Of a stretch of 64,000 bases of DNA, positions 25,103-34,299 are shown in pieces (within the stretch, counting starts at the first letter, position 1; each line of letters begins with the position of its first letter). The translations under genes and the position numbers were made by a program. This stretch comes from Mucilaginibacter phenanthrenivorans (GTDB lineage: Bacteria > Bacteroidota > Bacteroidia > Sphingobacteriales > Sphingobacteriaceae), in the NCBI RefSeq assembly GCF_024721155.1, contig NZ_JAHVAP010000007.1:372001-436000 (forward strand), written 5' to 3'. The notes beneath the pieces are model-generated. The model was not told the DNA's origin, did no database searches, and worked only from the letters and a program-made list of their open reading frames with translations.

Positions 25103-25927
25103 TTAAATAGGATACCCCTGTTCAATAAAAATGTTGTGCCAAAAGTCTGTGTGCCGGTCCCATGCATGGCAGCCAAATGGAAGAACGTTATTTGTTAATG
25201 AGAATGCCCGCTCCAAAGTATTCTCAAAAGAAAACCGGATGGCCTGTTTATACCCGGGGATTCTCAGGTTGGTTTTTAACCGGTTAATGCTTATCGCCCA
25301 AAAAATATCTTCAGGCAACCAGTTGTCAAGGCCCAAATGATTACAGTTAAATGGATCGGCATATTGGTTGGCAAGCTGGTAAAACTTGTCTATCCGGCGT
25401 AATGAAAATCCACCGTTACCCACCTGGTTTTCAAATTGACGTCTTGACGGCTCATCCTTGCCACGCACTTTTTTGTTATACCTGATGCTCAAAAAGATGA
25501 GCATCTTCGATTTTAGGTAATGAAATATATCGGTATAGTCATTATCCTTAAGCCAGGGTGCTCCCACATAATCATAACCCATATTGCACCAATCCAACAA
25601 TTCATCTTTGAAAACAAAAGCGTCCAGTTGGTAGATCAGCATATACTTATAGCTCAAAAATTCCTGGTAAAACTTTGCCGACATCATTAGCTGGCTGTAT
25701 GAATCAACATCCAAAAAGCAATTGTCATTGAAGGATATATATTCAATAAACGGGAAATTATTAAAAACGGTTAATTTTAATGACCGGGGCTTTATAACAA
25801 CTATCTTATATTTAGCAAGGATACTTACGCCTTGTTGTAATGAGACCCGCTCATAAGCAGACAAGTAATCCCGGTAAACAGGGATTATTACAATAACTTC
25901 GTCGGCTGTGACTTTTTCGTTATACAT
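25103..25927 (-). CDS. DUF5672 protein (glycosyltransferase-like)
   Basis: A 274-residue cytoplasmic protein with no signal peptide. The DUF5672 pattern is visible: N-terminal VIVIIPVYR, a central YMLIYQLDAFVF with the acidic motif, WCNMGYDYVGAPWL, NGGFSLRR, and C-terminal LPEDIFWAI with PFGCHAWDR. The YQLDAFVF and NGGFSLR elements look like the metal-binding and acceptor loops of GT-A glycosyltransferases. Third gene of an operon with APS kinase and a sulfotransferase, overlapping the latter by 8 bases, so it probably acts on the same glycan or lipid. Its exact reaction is not known to me. Confidence 0.78.
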   Translation of the reverse strand: MYNEKVTADEVIVIIPVYRDYLSAYERVSLQQGVSILAKYKIVVIKPRSLKLTVFNNFPFIEYISFNDNCFLDVDSYSQLMMSAKFYQEFLSYKYMLIYQLDAFVFKDELLDWCNMGYDYVGAPWLKDNDYTDIFHYLKSKMLIFLSIRYNKKVRGKDEPSRRQFENQVGNGGFSLRRIDKFYQLANQYADPFNCNHLGLDNWLPEDIFWAISINRLKTNLRIPGYKQAIRFSFENTLERAFSLTNNVLPFGCHAWDRHTDFWHNIFIEQGYPI

Positions 25928-26750
25928 ATTCCTTTAATTCGTTTTCTAAATTTTTAGCCGTTTGCAGCAAAGATTTGTTAGTTATAAATTCATCGATATC
26001 AACTACTTTACTAATAAGTTTCTCCTTAAATACCTTCTTAAAATCAAAATATTGCAATGAGAATTTCCAATCGTTGGTTAGTATTGAAAAAGTTTCTTTG
26101 TCGCTGTAATTCAGTAAGTTGTAATCTACAACTACAAATTTGCCATCCGGTAAAACTTCAAGGTGATTTAACAGTTCGCGGGCATAGGTGATCCATACAC
26201 TCAGGTAATACGCGGCAAGATCCTTATAAAGCTTCTTCCTTTTGCGTTCACGCCTCAATCCCTTCCATACCAGCCTGGAAAGCCAGCCGCGATCCATGTA
26301 TTTAGCATCAACGTATTTAAAGTCACGCACGATCAGGGAGTTTACGGTTGAAATATGGTCGCGAAGCACAATTAAATAATAAGCATCGGGAATCAGCCTG
26401 CGGTAATGTGTTAAAAACAAGCAGGTACGGGGTTCCTTCCATCCCCATTGGCTGTAGATCTTACTTTTAAAGCCAGTAATTGCCTTTAGTTTTTCTTCCT
26501 GAAAATGGCTCAGGCTTTTAACAGGCCGGTTAACGTAACCAAATTTGCTCAAATGATTATCCTCGAGCACATCTTCATGAAAGCGGTAAAAATCAACGTC
26601 TTCAAAATGTCCTTCGGGATTGCCAATATCGGCGCCTAAAAGGTTATCGCCAATATTGAGGTTGCATTTGTGCAGCCAGTTACTCACCACTGATGTACCG
26701 GAACGATGCATGCCGGCAATGATTAATACTTTTGATGCCTGCTCAGTCAT
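25920..26750 (-). CDS. Sulfotransferase family protein
   Basis: A PAPS-dependent sulfotransferase-like protein of 276 residues. The 5'-phosphosulfate loop is near the N-terminus (IIAGMHRSGTSVVSNW, residues 10-25). NPEGHFEDVDF is typical of bacterial sulfotransferase_3-type enzymes, and the 3'-phosphate region contains VLRDHISTVNSL. The rest is Lys-rich and helical. It has no signal peptide, so it should act in the cytoplasm on a sugar or lipid acceptor. Start and end overlap both neighbours by 8 bases: upstream CysC makes the PAPS donor, downstream DUF5672 may make or modify the acceptor. The acceptor is unknown. Confidence 0.85.
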   Translation of the reverse strand: MTEQASKVLIIAGMHRSGTSVVSNWLHKCNLNIGDNLLGADIGNPEGHFEDVDFYRFHEDVLEDNHLSKFGYVNRPVKSLSHFQEEKLKAITGFKSKIYSQWGWKEPRTCLFLTHYRRLIPDAYYLIVLRDHISTVNSLIVRDFKYVDAKYMDRGWLSRLVWKGLRRERKRKKLYKDLAAYYLSVWITYARELLNHLEVLPDGKFVVVDYNLLNYSDKETFSILTNDWKFSLQYFDFKKVFKEKLISKVVDIDEFITNKSLLQTAKNLENELKEYV

Positions 26751-27288
26751 ATTGCGATGAAATTGTGTCCCAGTTGGATGCTACATAGTCAAACAGCTTA
26801 TCGGTACATTCCTTAATAGAACAGGTGCAAGTGTTAATATGCAGATCAGGATTTTGAGGTATATCAAACCTGTCATTTATACCTGTTAAGTTTGAAATTT
26901 TTTCCGGGTGCCCGTCCGGCAGCAGCGCCCTGGCATACAACCCCTTCGTATCACGCTTTAACAACATATCAATGCTGCAATCAACAAAAACAGTTCTTAC
27001 GTTTTTATAGGTTTTTGCCACCTCGAGCCTTATTTCCTCGTAAGGGTTTATGGCACTTATCAAAACGATAATCCCGTGCGATGACAGCCTGTCAGCAATA
27101 AAGGCCAGCCTGCGAATATTCTCGTGCCTGTCTTCCATTGAAAAGCCAAGGTCCTTGCACAGCGCCATCCTGTACTCGTCACCGTCAATTATTTCGGTTT
27201 GATAGCCGTTTGCCTGCAGCCGGTTTTTTACCGCATTTGTTATGGTCGACTTGCCTGCACCTGATAATCCGCATAGTTGTATGATCAT
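26743..27288 (-). CDS. cysC: Adenylyl-sulfate kinase (APS kinase)
   Basis: Phosphorylates adenosine 5'-phosphosulfate to PAPS. The 181 residues show the P-loop GLSGAGKST (7-15), the substrate motif DGDEYR (35-40), KDLGFSMEDRHENIRR, and GLYARA. At the position of the canonical phospho-serine loop (ISPxR in CysC) this protein reads AINPYEEIR, so the serine is Asn; other assignment marks are intact. First gene of a three-gene operon ending in a sulfotransferase and DUF5672. No ATP sulfurylase gene is in the window. The setting points to sulfation of a surface molecule rather than assimilation. Confidence 0.9.
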   Translation of the reverse strand: MIIQLCGLSGAGKSTITNAVKNRLQANGYQTEIIDGDEYRMALCKDLGFSMEDRHENIRRLAFIADRLSSHGIIVLISAINPYEEIRLEVAKTYKNVRTVFVDCSIDMLLKRDTKGLYARALLPDGHPEKISNLTGINDRFDIPQNPDLHINTCTCSIKECTDKLFDYVASNWDTISSQYD

Positions 27289-27487
27289 AGATGTAAAATG
27301 ATTAGATAGCTTCGCTGTTGTGTTTAACGAAAAACGAACGGCATAAATAAATAGAAAGTATCCGGGTTTGGCAGTGTATCGATGAACAGGTTTTATGTGT
27401 CGATAAAAATGAATTTGTTAAAACCGCACGGTTGGGTTTAGACTGCTTTAGGTGCTAATTCAATAATTATTCTCTACTTTTATCTCA

Positions 27488-28669
27488 ATGAATTTCTTTT
27501 ACCCCAAACCGCTGTTCAACGTTTTCCTGTTATTCTTTATCGCCGGGATGCTTGGGGCTTGTAAAAAACAGCACATCGCCATAAATCATAATAGTGGTGG
27601 CACTAGTGGCAATGACAGCACAGTGGTGGTTGATACCCTGCCATCATTCTATAGCCCAACCGGGGTTGCGATTGATGTTGCCGGAAATATTTATGTGGCT
27701 GATTATGGCAATAACCTCATCCGTAAAATAACACCGGCAGGCGTAGTGAGCACACTAGCGGGCAGCGGAAACCAGGGGCAGATAAATGCTACCGGTGCAC
27801 TTGCTTCTTTTAATCAACCTACAGGTATTGCGGTGGACGCATCTGGAAATGTTTATGTGGGGGATGCAGGTAACGATCGCATCCGTTTAATTACACCCGC
27901 TGGTATTGTAACCACCCTGGCGGGCAGCGATAGTACTGGTTATACAGACGGACCGGGTGCAACAGCGGCATTTTTTCACCCTGAAGGTGTAGCGCTTGAT
28001 GCATCGGGCAACGTTTACGTGGCGGATGCAGGTAATGGCCTTATCCGCAAGGTAAAGCCCGACGGCACAGTTAGTACCTTTGCCGGCAACAGCGTGGGGA
28101 ATACTGCAGCAAATATCTTTAGCAATCCAACGGGCGTTGCGGTTGATGGATCGGGAAATGTTTTTGTGGCAAATTTTATCAATAACAATATACTAAAAAT
28201 AAACGCAGCCGGGGGCGTGAGCGCCTTCGCCGGAAGTGGCGTAGCCGGCGCCGACAACGGGCAGGATACCACAGCCACATTTTCCTTTCCAAATAGCGTT
28301 GCGGTTGATGCTGCAAACAACTTGTATGTGGCCGACGGCGTTAATAACCTGATCCGTAAAATTACTCCTGGTGGTTTGGTAAGCACCCTTGCCGGGAGCG
28401 GTATTGCAGGAGCGGCGGATAGCACAGGTACAAAGGCCTCATTTGACGGGCCCTCCGGGCTTGCGGTTGATGCAGCAGGGAATGTATATGTTGCAGATTC
28501 AAATAATAACCTGATCCGTAAAATAACCGCTGATGGTGTGGTAACCACGGTTGCAGGCAGCGGTGAATCCGGCGCCAGGAACGGACAGGCAGTTGCAAGG
28601 CGCAATACCAAAATGCTGAAAGCAGCCACAAAAAGGAAATTGCCGATATTTTACTACCGCGTTAGATGA
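27488..28669 (+). CDS. NHL-repeat lipoprotein, six-bladed beta-propeller
   Basis: A 393-residue exported protein. The signal peptide ends in a lipobox (GMLGACKK), a Gly/Ser/Asn linker follows, then six NHL repeats of about 55 residues. Each has the pattern PxGVAVDxxGNVYVAD followed by NLIRKI and STLAGSG. Six blades make one closed propeller, so the short basic tail after the last blade (ARRNTKMLKAATKRK) looks like a natural end rather than a truncation. Propellers of this kind bind proteins or glycans at the cell surface; the ligand is unknown. It is divergent from the sulfation operon, with 199 bases between them. Confidence 0.85.
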   Translation: MNFFYPKPLFNVFLLFFIAGMLGACKKQHIAINHNSGGTSGNDSTVVVDTLPSFYSPTGVAIDVAGNIYVADYGNNLIRKITPAGVVSTLAGSGNQGQINATGALASFNQPTGIAVDASGNVYVGDAGNDRIRLITPAGIVTTLAGSDSTGYTDGPGATAAFFHPEGVALDASGNVYVADAGNGLIRKVKPDGTVSTFAGNSVGNTAANIFSNPTGVAVDGSGNVFVANFINNNILKINAAGGVSAFAGSGVAGADNGQDTTATFSFPNSVAVDAANNLYVADGVNNLIRKITPGGLVSTLAGSGIAGAADSTGTKASFDGPSGLAVDAAGNVYVADSNNNLIRKITADGVVTTVAGSGESGARNGQAVARRNTKMLKAATKRKLPIFYYRVR

Positions 28670-28694
28670 CACGCCGGTTTGGGATTTTTAAATT

Positions 28695-28722
28695 AATCAC
28701 TAATTCAGCAAATCACTAATTC
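28695..28722. repeat. Direct repeat AATCACTAATTC
   Basis: AATCACTAATTC occurs at 28695-28706 and again at 28711-28722 (16-base period), followed by the degenerate copy GCTAACTAATCAG. It fills the gap between two convergent genes and resembles, in style, the word repeats seen in other gaps of this window. Confidence 0.6.
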
Positions 28723-28731
28723 GCTAACTAA

Positions 28732-29055
28732 TCAGTATTTCAGGATGCAGGTTGCGGCCTGTTTTTGTTCATCCAAACTTAGCAGCCCATCGGAATAGTG
28801 CCAGTGGCTTTGGCCATCGAATGTTATTTTTCCTAGATAATCCGGATTCAAATTGTCTGCCAGATCGGTATTAGGATCGGTAGTTTCAAGTGGTTCGGTA
28901 AATAATGTTGATTCCTCACCAAATCCATCTTTAAAAAGCTTATAGGTACCTGTATTTCGCAAGCCCTTTTCGTACTTTTCTAATATTGGCTCAATAATAA
29001 TATACCGTTTTGTGCCATCTTCTTTTACAAGGCTAAGCTGAAGTGGGTTAGTCAT
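28732..29055 (-). CDS. Hypothetical protein, 107 residues
   Basis: I do not recognise this protein. It is soluble, acidic overall and has no signal peptide. It starts MTNPLQLSLVKEDGTKRYIIIEP, contains an acidic middle (ETTDPNTDLADNLNPDYLG) and ends GLLSLDEQKQAATCILKY. The C-terminal FDGQSHWHYSDGLLS suggests a small beta-sheet domain. It lies convergent to the NHL lipoprotein, which ends 62 bases away. Codon use looks like that of its neighbours, and no shadow gene is present on the other strand, so it is probably real. Confidence 0.6.
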   Translation of the reverse strand: MTNPLQLSLVKEDGTKRYIIIEPILEKYEKGLRNTGTYKLFKDGFGEESTLFTEPLETTDPNTDLADNLNPDYLGKITFDGQSHWHYSDGLLSLDEQKQAATCILKY

Positions 29056-29174
29056 TTGCTTTTAGTTTGATGAAGATACTACAAAAGTGACAAGGGATTT
29101 GTTTTGTTAGCAGGAGCAATGTTCTGATTTGCATTCATGCCATCTAAAAACATGTTTATCACATACATACAGGG

Positions 29175-29711
29175 CTAAAATATATTTTTCAAGCCGTCAA
29201 TTATACTCTCGAAAAATGTAGGAATGCTCAGGTTATTGTGGTAATTAAAGAACATAAAGATCACGAAGATAATGATGGCCACAATAATAAACCTTTTGAA
29301 CATATAGGCCAGCAGGAACAGTCCGCAGGGGATTGCCAGCAATAAGATCCAGCTGATATGCAGTGGCGTCAGTTTATCGTTATGATTATAGATATAATAA
29401 AGTATACCATGCGTTCCGCTTTCATTTTGGTGCTTGGCGTATAAAAAAGTCGATTTATCGATTTTATGCTTGTAGAAGGCAACACCGTTTTCAAATTTAA
29501 GCGTATCCTGGAAACCATTCATGGTAAAGTTGAATACGCCGGTTATGTTTTCAAGTACGTGGCCGGCTGTGTCGGTTGCCACGACAACTACCTCGTTGCT
29601 GGCGTAGTTGTTCTGCCTGATCTCGAAATGATTGATGGCTAGTGTTTTTCCCTGCGCAAATACAATGGGTGCAGAAATGGTCAATAAGAAAATAAACAGT
29701 AGTTTCTTCAT
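29175..29711 (-). CDS. Hypothetical membrane protein with signal peptide
   Basis: From the ATG at 29711 (MKKLLFIFLLT) the product has 178 residues. A signal peptide ends near VFAQG, and a beta-rich extracytoplasmic domain of about 100 residues follows (NHFEIRQNNYASNEVVVVATDTAGH). Two adjacent membrane segments lie near residues 120-137 and 140-158, and then a short amphipathic tail. The frame extends four codons upstream, but that Met has no better context. I do not recognise a family. A role at the inner membrane with a periplasmic sensing domain is possible but not supported further. Confidence 0.65.
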   Translation of the reverse strand: MKKLLFIFLLTISAPIVFAQGKTLAINHFEIRQNNYASNEVVVVATDTAGHVLENITGVFNFTMNGFQDTLKFENGVAFYKHKIDKSTFLYAKHQNESGTHGILYYIYNHNDKLTPLHISWILLLAIPCGLFLLAYMFKRFIIVAIIIFVIFMFFNYHNNLSIPTFFESIIDGLKNIF

Positions 29712-30215
29712 TTTATGCGGCAATTAAGCGGTATAAAAATAGCATTTTTTTATACCGGGGATTTAATAAATATCGACTTAATTAAAGATGCTTACAAAAA
29801 TCGCCCCGATTGTTAGTGTGTGCGGAGCTACCTGCTGTAGTGAAACCGGCTACTAAACGGGGTATTATTGATAATTTAACGTGAATTCGGGATGAGGTTA
29901 TTGTTATAATATCTGATTATCAGTGGCTTATATCTATTGAACTCTTGATTTAAATTGAAATCATTGATAATCAGCGTGTTTCATAGTGTTCCGGGTGTTC
30001 CACGTATAAAAATGGAACGCTTGGAACGCTGAAGGGGTAAAATAGCTTAGCCTTAATGCGCATGAAAAAAGGTTTGGGGTGAGTTGGTTGCTTATATCAA
30101 GCTTTCTTTAATTTATTGATTAAACTATTTCACTATTTTATATCTAATATCTCAAAACAATGGCTACTCTTGAGTGTAATTAGAGTAACCGATTAAGCTG
30201 CCCCTATTAACCTAT
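29712..30215. promoter_or_regulatory. Divergent intergenic region upstream of the peptide synthetase
   Basis: About 500 bases with no gene. It contains an inverted repeat of GTTCC boxes: GTTCC (29988-29992) and GTTCCA (29997-30002) face TGGAAC (30013-30018) and GGAAC (30023-30027). It also contains two ATTATCAG/TGATAATCAG words near 29915 and 29965. A hairpin GGCTACTCT/AGAGTAACC (30162-30170, 30182-30190) lies 25 bases before the synthetase start. Any of these could be a regulator site; no clear promoter box was found. Confidence 0.4.
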
Positions 30216-33200
30216 ATGAACGATTTGAGTATTATCCTGGGTGATGTTCGCCCTGACCTTATAAAAGAAGAAACACTACCATCACTATTCAGAAAAACAG
30301 CAAATGAGTTTGCAGATAAAACCGCACTTATTTTTCATGAAGAATTTTTGACCTATGCTGAGCTAAACCGCTGGAGCGATGAAATTGCCCTGCAACTTTA
30401 TAAAGAAGGAATAAAACGCGGCGATAAAGTTGGCGTTTGGTGGCAGCGTGGTCTGCCGCTGCACGCAATTATATTAGGGATAGTTAAAGCCGGAGCGGCT
30501 TATGTGCCTGTCGACAGAGAGATTCCGGCTGAGCGGGTTGAGGTTATCATGCAAGAGGTAGGCGCTGCAGCATGTTACAGTATGCAACAGCTCAACGTTA
30601 ATTGTTTAATATTAAACCCACCCGAAAAGCCGCAAACAGTTAGTGCGGTAGCTTCAGCGGAAAATGTTATAAGCGGGTCCGACTGCGCTTACGTACTTTA
30701 TACTTCTGGCAGCACCGGGAAGCCAAAGGGGATTCCCATTAGCCATAGCCAGATCTGCCATTTAATACGATCGGAGCAAAGCATCCTTCAAATTAAGCCG
30801 ACTGATAAAGTGTATCAGGGCTTTTCTGTTTCCTTCGATATGTGGTGCGAGGAAACCTGGATAAGTTATTTTGCGGGAGCCACTTTATGGGTTGCCGATA
30901 ATACAACGTCAAAAGCCATTGATGAATTAAGCGATACATTACGAAGGGAAAATATTACTATCCTGCATGCTGTACCCAGTCTGCTGGCAGTTATGGAAGA
31001 TAGTTTGCCAGGCCTGAGATTGGTAAATGCGGGCGGTGAAGCATGTACACCGCAAGTGCTGGCCAAATGGTCAAAAGAAGGGATGCGGTTTTTTAACAGC
31101 TATGGCCCAACTGAAACAACTGTAACTGCAACCATGGCGCAACTTGGTCCACATGATCATATTGTAATCGGGCAGCCGCTGCCGAATTATAACCTGGCAG
31201 TTGTTGACGAAGCTTTAAATCTTGTGCCGGTTGGGGAAGCAGGAGAGTTGGTAATAACCGGCCCGGGCGTTGCTAACGGCTATGTTAAACTTCCCCAGCT
31301 TACCAAAGAAAAATTTATTGCAAAGCCTGCATCGTTAGACGCCTTGCCCGGGAGTATGGTGTATCGGACGGGTGATATAGCCATTATCAATAAGGATGGC
31401 AGCGTTGATATGCAGGGACGTATTGACGACCAGATAAAGCTGCGTGGATACCGCATAGAGCTGGGTGAAATTGAGACAAAGCTGAATGAAATTGCAGGCG
31501 TAAGATCGGCTGCTGTAGCTGTAAAAAAAGATTTTAGCGACCAGGAACACCTGGTGGGCTATGTGGTAACTGAAGGGCTTGCCTGCATTGATGAAGGCGC
31601 CTTCAGGATGGAGCTTTCAAAAGGCTTACCATCATATATGATCCCGTCAACTATAATGGTTTTAGCCGAAATGCCCCGAATGCCGAGCGGAAAAATAAAC
31701 CGCAAGGCATTACCTGTGCCGCCGCTTTTATCGGCTGATTCCGGATCATTGGGGACACTGGACCTAAACGCGCCAATTCAGGACAGGATCTTAGCGGTAT
31801 TGAGTAAAATATTTCCAAACCGGACTATTGATCCGTCGATGGATTTCTTTACTGATTTGGGCGGGCACTCCTTATTGGCTGCCGGTTTTGTATCGCAGCT
31901 AAGACGTGATGCGGGGCTGCCTAACGCGTCCCTTAAGGATGTTTATATCCATAGACCCGTCAATAATTTAATCCAGGAGTGGAGCACACGTGCGGAAACA
32001 GCTGCAAAGCCCAAGCGCGTATTTAATAAAATCCCGTTGATAAGGCATATCACGTGTTGGATAGCACAAACTATTGCCCTGCTGATAATTTATGGCTTGT
32101 TTGCCTTCCAGATCTTTATCCCTTACCTGGGGTATTATTATGTCGACCAGGAAACCAGCAATGTGCTTTATTCAATTATAACCTCATTGCTTTTATTTTC
32201 ATTGATCCCGCCGATATTTACAGCTGTTTGCATTGGCACCAAATGGATTGTCATAGGTAAAATGAAGGCTGGCGATTACCCGCTTTGGGGTACCTATTAC
32301 TTTAGGTGGTGGTTTGTAAAAACTATGCAGCGCCTGCTGCCTGCGCAGTTTTTAAATGGTACACCCTTGTACCCGGTGTACCTGCGTTGGTTGGGTGTAA
32401 AAATAGCTCCGGATGCGCAGATAAGTGATTTTGCATTTGGCGCCGAAGACTTGATCACAATCGGTAGTGATGTAAGCATAAGCTCACAAACTAATTTAAA
32501 CAATGCTTTTGTTGAAGATGGCATGCTAAAACTGCGCACCATAACCCTTGGAGATCATGCCTATATTGGCAGCAGCGCCATTATATCGGGCGGCAGTACA
32601 ATGGAGGCCTGGAGCGAACTGCAGGACCTTAGCCTTCTTCAGCCCGGTAAAACAATTGGTCAGGGCGAAATATGGCAGGGCAGCCCTGCGCAGCTTAAGG
32701 AGAAAAAGGATATTGAGGATCTACCTCAGCCCCTCGCTGTTTCAGCATTTACGAGGCGTAAGTACAAGCTAATATTTACGCTCTTCATCATGATCTTCCC
32801 CTTCATCATCCTGTTGCCACTGCTCCCAACGATAATCACTATAAACAAACTTGATAACGCCGCCGGAGATTACGACTTTACCTATATGATAGGTGCGCCT
32901 TTACTGGCTTTGGTGTATATTATACTTTTTGCTGCCGAAACCATTATACTCACCCGTTTATTACAGCATGATGTAAAATCTGGTAAATACCCTATCTACA
33001 GTATGTTTTACGTGCGCAAGTGGTTTGTTGACCAGCTAATGGCGTTAAGTCTGATCGTATTACATCCTATCTATGCTACGGTGTACGTTGCAAGTTTTTT
33101 TAGGGCCCTTGGCGCCAAAATAGGCAAGGATACAGAGATCTCCACCGCCAGCAGTGTAACGCACCCCTTGCTTGAAATTGGCGACGGTGCCTTTGTTGCT

Positions 33201-34154
33201 GATGCGGTAACACTTGGTGAGGCTGATATCCGCGGTCAACAGCTTATTCTTGAAAAAACGACTATTGAAGGTAACAGCTTTGTTGGTAACAGCGCGTTGA
33301 TTCCGCAGGGATATCATCTTGATGGAAATATGTTGATAGGGGTATTATCTACCCCGCCTGATAAACAGCAAATGGCTGATAATGACGCCAGGGATTGGTT
33401 TGGCTCACCTGCAATTCCGTTGCCACGCAGACAGGAAAGCAATCCTTTTCCGCCTGAGTTAACCATTCACCCTAAGACCAGCAGGAAAATTGCACGGGGC
33501 CTGGTTGAATTTATAAGGATTATTCTTCCTGAAAGCGCGATTATTTGCGGCTCAATTTTATTTATTGCGTACGGGCACGATCTTGTAGTTGATGAACCAT
33601 TGTGGAAGATCATCTTATATTTTCCTTTTTATTACCTCTTTTATATGGGGATTCCTGCATTCCTGATCACCGTTTTATTGAAGTGGGCGTTTATTGGAAA
33701 ATACAAGCCTAAACAAAGGCCGATGTGGAGCTGGAATGTTTGGCGCAGTGAAGCTATCACCTCAACCTATGAGGCATTATCCATTCCTTTTTTGCTGGAA
33801 TATCTGCAGGGGACACCCTGGTTACCAATTGTAATGCGGCTGCTGGGCGTAAAAACAGGGAAAAGGGTCTTTATGAACACAACGGATATTACGGAGTTTG
33901 ACATGGTAACGATTTGTGACGATGCCGCGCTTAATGCTGATTGCGGCCCGCAGACACATTTGTTTGAAGATCGGGTAATGAAGGTGGGATCGGTAAAAAT
34001 AGGAGCGCGAAGCAGTGTTGGTTCAGGTACCATTATTTTATATGATAGCGAATTGGGCGATGATACAAATATTGAGGCCTTATCACTGGTGATGAAGGGT
34101 GAGCGCCTTTCTCCGGGTACGGATTGGACCGGAAGCCCTGTTAAGCCTGCGTGA
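30216..34154 (+). CDS. Pls/PosA-family nonribosomal peptide synthetase (A-PCP-membrane/left-handed-helix repeats)
   Basis: A 1312-residue single-chain synthetase without condensation or thioesterase domains. Residues about 20-500 are an adenylation domain with LYTSGSTGKPKG, NSYGPTETT, GELVITGPG, YRTGDIA, KLRGYRIELGEIE and PSGKINRK. A carrier domain follows with DLGGHSLL; Ser552 should carry phosphopantetheine. The remaining 720 residues alternate membrane segments with three left-handed beta-helix (hexapeptide-like) units, each ending in a W-x-GSP-type motif (WQGSPAQ, WFGSPAI, WTGSPVK). This is the layout of epsilon-poly-lysine synthetase (Pls) and its relatives, where the membrane part joins one amino acid to itself. 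The monomer is unknown. No export or tailoring gene is adjacent; a 500-base leader precedes it. Confidence 0.87.
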   Translation: MNDLSIILGDVRPDLIKEETLPSLFRKTANEFADKTALIFHEEFLTYAELNRWSDEIALQLYKEGIKRGDKVGVWWQRGLPLHAIILGIVKAGAAYVPVDREIPAERVEVIMQEVGAAACYSMQQLNVNCLILNPPEKPQTVSAVASAENVISGSDCAYVLYTSGSTGKPKGIPISHSQICHLIRSEQSILQIKPTDKVYQGFSVSFDMWCEETWISYFAGATLWVADNTTSKAIDELSDTLRRENITILHAVPSLLAVMEDSLPGLRLVNAGGEACTPQVLAKWSKEGMRFFNSYGPTETTVTATMAQLGPHDHIVIGQPLPNYNLAVVDEALNLVPVGEAGELVITGPGVANGYVKLPQLTKEKFIAKPASLDALPGSMVYRTGDIAIINKDGSVDMQGRIDDQIKLRGYRIELGEIETKLNEIAGVRSAAVAVKKDFSDQEHLVGYVVTEGLACIDEGAFRMELSKGLPSYMIPSTIMVLAEMPRMPSGKINRKALPVPPLLSADSGSLGTLDLNAPIQDRILAVLSKIFPNRTIDPSMDFFTDLGGHSLLAAGFVSQLRRDAGLPNASLKDVYIHRPVNNLIQEWSTRAETAAKPKRVFNKIPLIRHITCWIAQTIALLIIYGLFAFQIFIPYLGYYYVDQETSNVLYSIITSLLLFSLIPPIFTAVCIGTKWIVIGKMKAGDYPLWGTYYFRWWFVKTMQRLLPAQFLNGTPLYPVYLRWLGVKIAPDAQISDFAFGAEDLITIGSDVSISSQTNLNNAFVEDGMLKLRTITLGDHAYIGSSAIISGGSTMEAWSELQDLSLLQPGKTIGQGEIWQGSPAQLKEKKDIEDLPQPLAVSAFTRRKYKLIFTLFIMIFPFIILLPLLPTIITINKLDNAAGDYDFTYMIGAPLLALVYIILFAAETIILTRLLQHDVKSGKYPIYSMFYVRKWFVDQLMALSLIVLHPIYATVYVASFFRALGAKIGKDTEISTASSVTHPLLEIGDGAFVADAVTLGEADIRGQQLILEKTTIEGNSFVGNSALIPQGYHLDGNMLIGVLSTPPDKQQMADNDARDWFGSPAIPLPRRQESNPFPPELTIHPKTSRKIARGLVEFIRIILPESAIICGSILFIAYGHDLVVDEPLWKIILYFPFYYLFYMGIPAFLITVLLKWAFIGKYKPKQRPMWSWNVWRSEAITSTYEALSIPFLLEYLQGTPWLPIVMRLLGVKTGKRVFMNTTDITEFDMVTICDDAALNADCGPQTHLFEDRVMKVGSVKIGARSSVGSGTIILYDSELGDDTNIEALSLVMKGERLSPGTDWTGSPVKPA

Positions 34155-34265
34155 ATGCCACAAATTAGATAGATGTGGTAAAAAAATAATTATCTGATTT
34201 TCAGATACTTTTAATTTAATGTCAATATATTATATAATGTCTATAGGAATTATAGAATTAATATG

Positions 34266-34273
34266 TATGTTTG
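34266..34273 (+). promoter_or_regulatory. Possible -7 promoter element of the SAM riboswitch transcript
   Basis: TATGTTTG fits TAnnTTTG and lies 26 bases before the first paired base of the aptamer, placing a start site near 34280. No TTG is seen at the right distance upstream, so this is a one-box call. Confidence 0.4.
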
Positions 34274-34299
34274 CATCAACAAATCGTTCTTTGTTTTCG

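Noticed and set aside
25097..25113. Small palindrome ATCCTAT/ATAGGAT as a terminator
   Set aside because: It overlaps the last codons of the DUF5672 gene, has only 7 pairs and no T run.
28015..28629. 204-residue minus-strand frame opposite the NHL lipoprotein
   Set aside because: Its apparent repeats mirror the NHL repeats of the real gene on the other strand.
28560..28669. Frameshift at the end of the NHL lipoprotein
   Set aside because: Six complete blades already close the propeller, and no other frame continues the repeat.
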